7,781 bases of DNA from NCBI GenBank assembly GCA_022257805.1, contig JAKOPB010000017.1:1-7781 (forward strand). The letters run 5' to 3'. A program made the position numbers and the translations under genes. The stretch is from Nanobdellati archaeon (GTDB taxonomy: Archaea; Aenigmatarchaeota; Aenigmatarchaeia; PWEA01). Of this stretch, positions 1-3,282 are shown piece by piece. Position 1 is the first letter of the stretch, and each line of letters begins with the position of its first letter. Under the pieces are notes generated by a model. It saw nothing but the letters and a program-made list of their open reading frames with translations. It was not told the DNA's origin and made no database searches.

Positions 1-5
1 ATCCG

Positions 6-44
6 GGTTAAATTTAAGTAAGAACCTGGAGTATTTAGTACGGG
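6..44 (+). promoter_or_regulatory. Archaeal-type promoter P1, distal promoter of abiE operon
   Basis: GGTTAAATTTAAGTA (6-20) looks like a BRE plus TATA box (TTTAAGTA at 13-20). The block TATTTAGTACGG (32-43) falls where the -10 to +1 region should be, so a start near 42-43 is predicted. The same two blocks occur with the same spacing before mcm (3232) and at 1530. A transcript from here would have a leader of about 90 nt before abiEi. This is inferred from sequence only. Confidence 0.65.
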
Positions 45-59
45 TACTTGGGGATGAAA

Positions 60-77
60 GTAATCAACTTTGATTAC
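60..77. promoter_or_regulatory. Perfect 18-bp inverted repeat, candidate AbiEi operator
   Basis: GTAATCAA-CT-TTGATTAC is a perfect palindrome with a 2-base centre. It lies just downstream of the predicted P1 start and just upstream of the P2 TATA box, so a bound protein could block either promoter. Known AbiEi antitoxins repress their own operon by binding inverted repeats upstream of it, which makes AbiEi the natural candidate ligand. Copy 2 of the repeat keeps the palindrome with one changed base. Confidence 0.55.
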
Positions 78-85
78 CAACATTT

Positions 86-94
86 ATTTATATC
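86..94 (+). promoter_or_regulatory. TATA box of proximal promoter P2 for abiEi
   Basis: ATTTATATC is a good archaeal TATA box. Its centre near 90 predicts transcription from about 116, giving a short leader that contains the AGGTGG ribosome site at 122-127. In repeat copy 2 the same position reads TTTGTATC, which weakens the box, consistent with no plus-strand gene following it. Confidence 0.55.
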
Positions 95-121
95 TTGAAC
101 TTCTAGTTAATCTTGCATGAA

Positions 122-127
122 AGGTGG
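122..127 (+). promoter_or_regulatory. Ribosome binding site that fixes the abiEi start
   Basis: AGGTGG ends five bases before ATG 133. An in-frame GTG at 124 lies inside this site, so ATG 133 is the better start. Confidence 0.65.
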
Positions 128-132
128 TTGAT

Positions 133-708
133 ATGCCTGTTGTTAAATATCGGGATGCTGTGGAAGAAGTGAGGGAGAAGCCCGTGTTTGGTGTGGGGGA
201 TCTTGTTAGGCACGGCGTTTCACGGGACTACGCAAAGACGCTGCTGTACCGGTTGAAGGAACAGGGGAAGGTGAGGAGGGTCGAGAGGAACAAGTACACG
301 ACGCGGGGCAATCCTCTACTCGTGGCCCCCTATCTGACCTGTCCCTCCTACCTGTCGCTCTGGACGTCTCTCAGATTCCACGGCGTTTCGCAGCAGTCTC
401 CCTCTACCGTGGAAGTTGTGACCTCCCGTTCCCGGTACAACAGAGCGGTGGAGTTCGAGGGTTCCGAGATAAGGTTTTACGAGGTGAAGCCTAAGATGAT
501 GTTTGGCTATGCCTACGAGGTCCACGAAAACGACAGGGTACCTGTTGCTTCTCCGGAGAAGGCTGTTGTCGATGGGATCTATCTTGATATCGTTCCTCTG
601 GAGGAGGTGGGGGAGGTTATTTCCAAGCTGGACAAGGAAAGACTCAGGGAATATGCTTCTAGAGCTGGTCGCGGAGTGGATAAGAAGGTAGAGGAGGTGC
701 TGGGCTGA
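133..708 (+). CDS. abiEi: AbiEi-family antitoxin / transcriptional autoregulator
   Basis: This is the antitoxin half of an AbiE system (type IV toxin-antitoxin; in known members the antitoxin represses the operon and counteracts the toxin without forming a stable complex). The protein is 191 residues from ATG 133. Residues about 15-57 form an N-terminal winged helix-turn-helix, with a recognition region around SRDYAKTLLYRLKEQGKVRR and a wing ending VERNKYTT. Residues 60-150 form the AbiEi C-terminal domain, with a YLSLWTSLRFHGVS segment and the typical VASPEKAVVDGIY segment (137-150). The stop overlaps the next start by one base (TGATG), and the downstream gene is the cognate toxin, which supports the assignment. 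A palindrome and two candidate promoters lie upstream. Length is normal for the shorter archaeal members. The gene appears intact. Family assignment is from recognised motifs. Confidence 0.88.
   Translation: MPVVKYRDAVEEVREKPVFGVGDLVRHGVSRDYAKTLLYRLKEQGKVRRVERNKYTTRGNPLLVAPYLTCPSYLSLWTSLRFHGVSQQSPSTVEVVTSRSRYNRAVEFEGSEIRFYEVKPKMMFGYAYEVHENDRVPVASPEKAVVDGIYLDIVPLEEVGEVISKLDKERLREYASRAGRGVDKKVEEVLG
691..699 (+). promoter_or_regulatory. Strong ribosome binding site for abiEii
   Basis: GAGGAGGTG lies inside the end of abiEi, eight bases before ATG 708. It supports efficient coupled translation of the toxin gene. Confidence 0.7.
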
Positions 709-1463
709 TGCTTGTTCCGGAGGAACTGAAACGATATGGATTTCAGCGGAAGCTGAAGTTGATAGACCAGATCTGGCTGGACTACGTTCAGGATCACCTT
801 CTCAATCTCCTTTACCGCGAGTATCCCGATCTGGTTTTCCGGGGCGGTACATGTTTATGGAAGGTTTACGGCGGACAGAGGTTCTCCGAGGACCTCGACC
901 TGGCTATAGAAGAAGCTCCCGGCGGCCTTGCCGAATATTTATTAAAGGAGCTTGAACTCCTGGGGTTTACGGTTGGGGTTGAGAAGGAGCGGGAGACTGA
1001 AAATATGTACAGGCTACGTCTGGGTGTGGATCGACCTGATTCAAGTTCAACGACGCCCGTGTCTGTTGAGATTCTCAAGGATTCTACATCCAAGGAGAAA
1101 ATTACGGAGAAAGAGATTCATTCTCCTTACCCGGACGTTCCAAGGATAGATGTTAGAGCACTTACCAAAGATGCCCTCCTCGCGGAGAAGATCTCGGCGA
1201 TTTGTGAGAGAAATCGTCCTAGAGATATGGACGATGTTTACAGGCTCCTGAAAAATGGTGCTGAAGTGACTCTGGATACAGTTCGCGACGAATATAGAGA
1301 TTTTACTATGGAGGTGTTTGAGGAGAGCTTGGAGGAAAAGAAAAGTGGGTGGGAGGGATTGGAGAGCTTGATGGTAGGTGACCTGCCGAAGTTTGAGAAG
1401 GAAAAGCAGTACATCCTACAAAGTATCCAGAAGATGCTTGGGAAGGATTCAAGGAGATCCTAG
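708..1463 (+). CDS. abiEii: AbiEii/AbiGii-family nucleotidyltransferase toxin
   Basis: This is the toxin half of the AbiE pair, a 251-residue DNA polymerase beta-like nucleotidyltransferase. Characterised relatives stop growth by transferring nucleotides (for example to tRNA 3' ends) and give abortive phage resistance. The N-terminal core shows G46-G47-T48-C49, then RFSEDLDL at 58-65, where D62 and D64 are the metal-binding acids. A later family block, KDALLAEKISAICE (154-167) followed by RPRDMDDVY (170-178), supplies the conserved Lys161 and the RD..D motif. All expected residues are present, so the enzyme is probably active. The C-terminal 50 residues are charged and helical. Start ATG 708 overlaps the abiEi stop and has a strong ribosome site. 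The role is family knowledge; the target here is unknown. In this window phage are a plausible but untested trigger. Confidence 0.88.
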   Translation: MLVPEELKRYGFQRKLKLIDQIWLDYVQDHLLNLLYREYPDLVFRGGTCLWKVYGGQRFSEDLDLAIEEAPGGLAEYLLKELELLGFTVGVEKERETENMYRLRLGVDRPDSSSTTPVSVEILKDSTSKEKITEKEIHSPYPDVPRIDVRALTKDALLAEKISAICERNRPRDMDDVYRLLKNGAEVTLDTVRDEYRDFTMEVFEESLEEKKSGWEGLESLMVGDLPKFEKEKQYILQSIQKMLGKDSRRS

Positions 1464-1500
1464 GCAAGAGGATTCCTCAGGCCCCGATTTTTATTTCTTA
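1453..1500 (+). terminator. Putative terminator after abiEii
   Basis: GGAGATCCT (1453-1461) can pair with AGGATTCC (1469-1476) with one bulged base, and a T-rich stretch (1487-1500) follows. Archaeal termination depends mostly on T-rich tracts, so the tract is the stronger evidence. The rest of 1464-1617 is the spacer that holds repeat copy 2. Confidence 0.45.
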
Positions 1501-1529
1501 GTGTTCTTACTTACTCCAAACCGAGTCCG

Positions 1530-1567
1530 GGTTAAATTTAAGAAGAACTGGTAGTATTTAGTACGGT
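1530..1567 (+). promoter_or_regulatory. Orphan promoter-like block reading antisense into the HEPN gene
   Basis: The BRE/TATA block GGTTAAATTTAAGAA and the start-region block TATTTAGTACGG are 25 nt apart, as in the other copies. The predicted start is near 1566. A transcript would run right through the palindrome and into the 3' end of the convergent HEPN gene. Activity is inferred only from similarity to the mcm and abiE upstream blocks. Confidence 0.45.
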
Positions 1568-1584
1568 TTTTCCCTGTAATGAAA

Positions 1585-1602
1585 GCAATCAACTTTGATT
1601 AC
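1585..1602. promoter_or_regulatory. Imperfect copy of the 18-bp palindrome
   Basis: GCAATCAA-CT-TTGATTAC is the same inverted repeat as at 60-77 with one base changed, so the outer pair at positions 2/17 no longer matches. If AbiEi binds the first site it could bind here too. A bidirectional terminator role for the short stem is an alternative. Confidence 0.4.
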
Positions 1603-1617
1603 TAACGTTTATTTGTA

Positions 1618-2007
1618 TCATGAGCTCTGGTTGTCCTGATCTTCGACAATCTCTTTCATATCGTGGATGAAGTTCACGGCCTTCTCTTTCATCTCTTCTT
1701 TGTTCCACTCTATGGACGCGAGAGGATTGTAGTCGACCTCTTCTCTGGTGGTCCTCATCCGAGAGTAGAACTTTGACTGTTCTCGGGTTATAAATCCTTC
1801 GTCCACACAGAGTATTTTACCCACGAGAGTATCGGTTCCTTCATGGGTTTTTGGTTCGAAACCCAGCGAATGAAGTGCAGCCTTTGCAGAGTAAAAGACG
1901 GAATAATAAAGCGAGTTCCAGAACATTCTGTCCGAGACATCCTCGACCGACTCCAGATCACCGAGGGATTCTTCAGCAAGCCCGATAAATTGTTCGGCCT
2001 CAGACAT
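1618..2007 (-). CDS. HEPN-domain protein, partner of MNT nucleotidyltransferase
   Basis: A 129-residue all-helical HEPN protein, encoded with an MNT nucleotidyltransferase. Such pairs are toxin-antitoxin modules (the MntA/HepT type VII group is best studied, where the MNT protein modifies and silences the HEPN RNase). Visible landmarks are SLYYSVFYSAKAALHSLGFEPKTHEG (32-57), whose KTH at 53-55 is typical of the broad HEPN family (PF05168), and a later REEVDYNP (88-95). The classical Rx4-6H RNase signature is not seen around the conserved Arg, so it may not act like HepT itself. Start ATG 2007 is preferred over GTG 2016, because that GTG lies inside the GGTGA ribosome site. It overlaps the upstream gene by 8 bases. 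The gene ends next to repeat copy 2, convergent with abiEii. Family is confident; toxicity is inferred. Confidence 0.82.
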   Translation of the reverse strand: MSEAEQFIGLAEESLGDLESVEDVSDRMFWNSLYYSVFYSAKAALHSLGFEPKTHEGTDTLVGKILCVDEGFITREQSKFYSRMRTTREEVDYNPLASIEWNKEEMKEKAVNFIHDMKEIVEDQDNQSS

Positions 2008-2323
2008 ATATTTCACCCGTTGACCTTACTTCCCTACCGTATGTGGAGTCCTTTATATTACGGTACTCGTCCTTTGTTTTAACGACGGGAGAAAAGGCCA
2101 CACCGTGTTTGAGACCGATCTCAAAGGCCAGGTTCTGGAGTTGTTTTTTCTGTTCCCTATTCTTGACCACTGCAAAAACATCCACGTCCGAATCCTCTTC
2201 TTCCTGGTCTCGGGCCACCGAACCATAGAGGACAAGCCTTTCCAGGGAACTATCGAATTCTTCCTTTGCCTTTTCAAAAAACTCTTCAAACGCTTTTTTA
2301 TGTTTAGATTTCTTCCTTTGCAT
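2000..2323 (-). CDS. MNT-family minimal nucleotidyltransferase
   Basis: A 107-residue minimal nucleotidyltransferase and first gene of the minus-strand pair. The signature GSVARD (34-39) followed by SDVDVF (45-50) is the GSx(10)DxD active-site motif, with D46 and D48 as metal ligands. The N-terminus is a short basic helix (MQRKKSKHKK). The third acidic residue common in this fold is expected on the strand around GVAFSPVV (74-81), but no Asp or Glu is there, so catalysis may be altered or a different residue may serve. In characterised MNT/HEPN modules this partner is the antitoxin and adds nucleotides to the HEPN protein. Start ATG 2323 lies about 27 bases from a TATA-like element, suggesting a leaderless or nearly leaderless transcript. 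The stop overlaps the HEPN start by 8 bases (ATGTCTGA). Confidence 0.84.
   Translation of the reverse strand: MQRKKSKHKKAFEEFFEKAKEEFDSSLERLVLYGSVARDQEEEDSDVDVFAVVKNREQKKQLQNLAFEIGLKHGVAFSPVVKTKDEYRNIKDSTYGREVRSTGEIYV
2013..2017 (-). promoter_or_regulatory. Ribosome binding site that fixes the HEPN start
   Basis: GGTGA on the minus strand sits five bases before ATG 2007, inside the end of the MNT gene. It makes ATG 2007 a better start than the in-frame GTG at 2016. Confidence 0.6.
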
Positions 2324-2346
2324 AGTCTTACATTTACATCTCTTTC

Positions 2347-2355
2347 TTAATAAAT
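2347..2355 (-). promoter_or_regulatory. TATA box for the MNT/HEPN operon
   Basis: Minus-strand ATTTATTAA is centred about 27 bases upstream of ATG 2323, the distance expected for a transcript that begins at or within a few bases of the start codon. Confidence 0.5.
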
Positions 2356-2373
2356 CTACTCAAATCTTTGTTT

Positions 2374-2393
2374 ATGGACTTGAAAAAGTCTAT
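2374..2393. other. Small GAAA-loop hairpin in the spacer
   Basis: ATGGACTT, loop GAAA, AAGTCTAT can form an 8-bp stem with one G-T pair (plus strand). It lies in the 246-base spacer between the divergent MNT gene and the 2570 gene. The rest of this spacer (2394-2546) is AT-rich, with no gene that I can support. Function unknown. Confidence 0.3.
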
Positions 2394-2546
2394 GATGGGG
2401 CAGGTCTTTCCAAGGGAATTTATAGAAAAATAGTATTTAAGGCCGAAGGTTTAAGCTTTAACTTGGGTTTTGAGTACTTCGTCGACTTCCGGTGTGTTTG
2501 ACCCTAAGTGGAAACTTGTTTTCCTAAATTAATTTTGCCTGAATAC

Positions 2547-2561
2547 AGGTAAATTTAAGTA
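2547..2561 (+). promoter_or_regulatory. Partial copy of the promoter block before the 2570 gene
   Basis: AGGTAAATTTAAGTA resembles the GGTTAAATTTAAGTA block at 6-20 with one T missing. Its TATA-like centre near 2557 would place a transcript start near 2583, which is downstream of the ATG at 2570. Either the box is not used or the gene has another start or a lost 5' end. Confidence 0.4.
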
Positions 2562-2569
2562 GAATAGTA

Positions 2570-2860
2570 ATGGCGACCTCCGGACAAGCCGGAGAAACAG
2601 AAGGTACGGAAGCTACCACGACCAGCAACCCCAACCCATCACAGGGCCATCTCGTAGGCGAGATAGATCTGAGTGAAGGTGCAGCACAGGAACTGGACAT
2701 GGGCGGGAACGAGATAGAGGACGTTAATGAACTCCATTTTCTTGATGATGGTACATCTTATATCCGGGGGACGACTGTTAGTGGAGATGGTCGTATAGAA
2801 TACTACGCTGGAGGTACGTCTGATTTAATCATCGTTTTGCCGTGGACGGAGAGAATATAA
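2570..2860 (+). CDS. Small acidic surface-protein-like fragment, unknown function
   Basis: I do not recognise a specific family. The 96-residue product starts with a Thr/Ser/Gly/Pro-rich stretch (1-27). Then comes ELDMGGNEIEDVNELHFLDDG (41-61), a pattern of D-M-G-N-x-I-x-x-V typical of beta-rich repeats in tail-fibre or cell-surface proteins. There is no signal peptide, prepilin motif or membrane segment, and an in-frame TGA lies just upstream (2540), so the N-terminus cannot extend. The only promoter-like box sits too close to this ATG, and the next Met is residue 44. These points suggest a 5'-truncated remnant of a larger surface protein, although a short intact gene is possible. Its stop overlaps the following ATG by one base. 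Confidence 0.5.
   Translation: MATSGQAGETEGTEATTTSNPNPSQGHLVGEIDLSEGAAQELDMGGNEIEDVNELHFLDDGTSYIRGTTVSGDGRIEYYAGGTSDLIIVLPWTERI
2848..2854 (+). promoter_or_regulatory. Ribosome binding site that fixes the 2860 start
   Basis: GGAGAGA lies five bases before ATG 2860, which overlaps the preceding stop (TAATG). An upstream in-frame GTG at 2842 has no such site. Confidence 0.55.
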
Positions 2861-3210
2861 TGGATGTCAGGCCGGATGATGTGCTCATATGGGAAGACCT
2901 GAACTTGAAAGGGGCTTTTGTCCTCTGGGATGAAGAGGATGGAGAGTGTGAGTGGAGGTACGAAACAGATGAAGCTGACACTGACATATCAAAAAATTTG
3001 GAGGTACTTTGTAATGATGGTGAAAAGGCTGTGTCTGGGGGTTGTTGGCAAGGACACGAAGATTCAACTCCAACAGGTGGTGCGAGAGTGAGAGGAGGAA
3101 GAGGTGGTTTGATAGATCTCGATGATTATGACAGGGATGGATGGGCGTGTAGATTTGATGTCTATAACCAAAGTGATGAATTTACGGCCGGTGCTTTCTG
3201 TTGTCCTTGA
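2860..3210 (+). CDS. Cys-rich extracellular-type domain protein, hypothetical
   Basis: A 116-residue very acidic protein with six Cys (30, 51, 62, 97, 114, 115). The C-terminal half reads CNDGEKAVSGGCW (51-63), then GWACRF (95-100..), then TAGAFCCP at the end. This C-x-G-x-x-V-x-G-G-C ... W-x-C ... A-x-x-C-C layout recurs in secreted bacterial and archaeal domains such as pilus-tip or adhesin-like modules. The likely role is therefore a disulphide-stabilised extracellular domain. No signal peptide is present, so alone it would not be exported by the general pathway. The TAATG junction to the previous gene and the compatible character of the two products suggest they either act together or derive from one longer surface protein split by a frameshift. 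The next gene, mcm, has its own promoter. Confidence 0.55.
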   Translation: MDVRPDDVLIWEDLNLKGAFVLWDEEDGECEWRYETDEADTDISKNLEVLCNDGEKAVSGGCWQGHEDSTPTGGARVRGGRGGLIDLDDYDRDGWACRFDVYNQSDEFTAGAFCCP

Positions 3211-3228
3211 TATTTTTAATTCTTGGTC
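3211..3228 (+). terminator. T-rich putative terminator before the mcm promoter
   Basis: The stop codon is followed at once by TATTTTTAATTCTT, a T-rich tract of the kind that terminates archaeal transcription. It separates the small surface-type genes from the mcm promoter at 3232. Confidence 0.4.
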
Positions 3229-3231
3229 TTA

Positions 3232-3270
3232 GGTTAAATTTAAATAGATACTGAAAATATTTACTACGGG
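3232..3270 (+). promoter_or_regulatory. Promoter of the mcm operon
   Basis: GGTTAAATTTAAATA (3232-3246) is a BRE plus TATA box (TTTAAATA at 3239-3246), followed by TATTTACTACGG starting 26 bases after the first G. Transcription is predicted near 3268, giving a leader of about 15 nt before ATG 3283. The leader has only a weak GGGGG ribosome-site candidate. The block is shared with the sites at 6, 1530 and, partly, 2547. Confidence 0.7.
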
Positions 3271-3282
3271 GGTTATTGGTTC

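Larger units (their letters stand above)
2..94 (+). repeat. Long direct repeat, copy 1 (upstream of abiE operon)
   Basis: This segment matches 1526-1619. The first 17 bases are identical (2-18 versus 1526-1542). The next block up to TAGTACGG matches apart from small indels. A 10-nt stretch (44-53) then diverges from 12 nt in copy 2. The last 41 bases (54-94 versus 1579-1619) agree at 37 positions, and all four differences are transitions. The copies flank the abiEi/abiEii genes in the same orientation. It may extend left of the window. Whether it is a duplicated promoter region or an insertion-associated repeat is not known. Confidence 0.9.
54..98 (+). other. Possible 14-codon leader ORF in repeat copy 1
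   Basis: An ATG nine bases after TACGGG opens a reading frame encoding MKVINFDYQHLFIS and then TGA. The matching ATG in repeat copy 2 encodes MKAINFDY and then stops, and mcm itself starts 12 bases after the same TACGGG block. The frame could be a leader peptide, the remnant 5' end of a gene, or chance. No clear Shine-Dalgarno site precedes it, so translation is doubtful. Confidence 0.25.
1526..1619 (+). repeat. Long direct repeat, copy 2 (between abiEii and the HEPN gene)
   Basis: Partner of 2-94. It retains the GGTTAAATTTAAG block, TATTTAGTACGG (1555-1566) and the palindrome. It ends exactly at the stop codon of the minus-strand HEPN gene. No plus-strand gene follows it, apart from an 8-codon frame (ATG 1579, MKAINFDY, TAA 1603-1605). 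Together with copy 1 it brackets the abiE operon. Confidence 0.9.

Noticed and set aside
124..135. GTG at 124 as the abiEi start
   Set aside because: It overlaps the AGGTGG ribosome site that is properly spaced for ATG 133.
1843..2350. Plus-strand frames opposite the MNT and HEPN genes
   Set aside because: The minus-strand frames carry clear MNT and HEPN motifs and overlap in an operon. The plus-strand products show no family features.
2374..2433. A 19-codon frame (ATG 2374 to TAG) in the MNT/surface-gene spacer
   Set aside because: It is very short, has no ribosome site, begins inside the small hairpin, and its product matches nothing I recognise.
1..3282. CRISPR array
   Set aside because: The repeated blocks are too few (three or four), unequally spaced by 0.7-1.5 kb and separated by genes, so they do not form an array.
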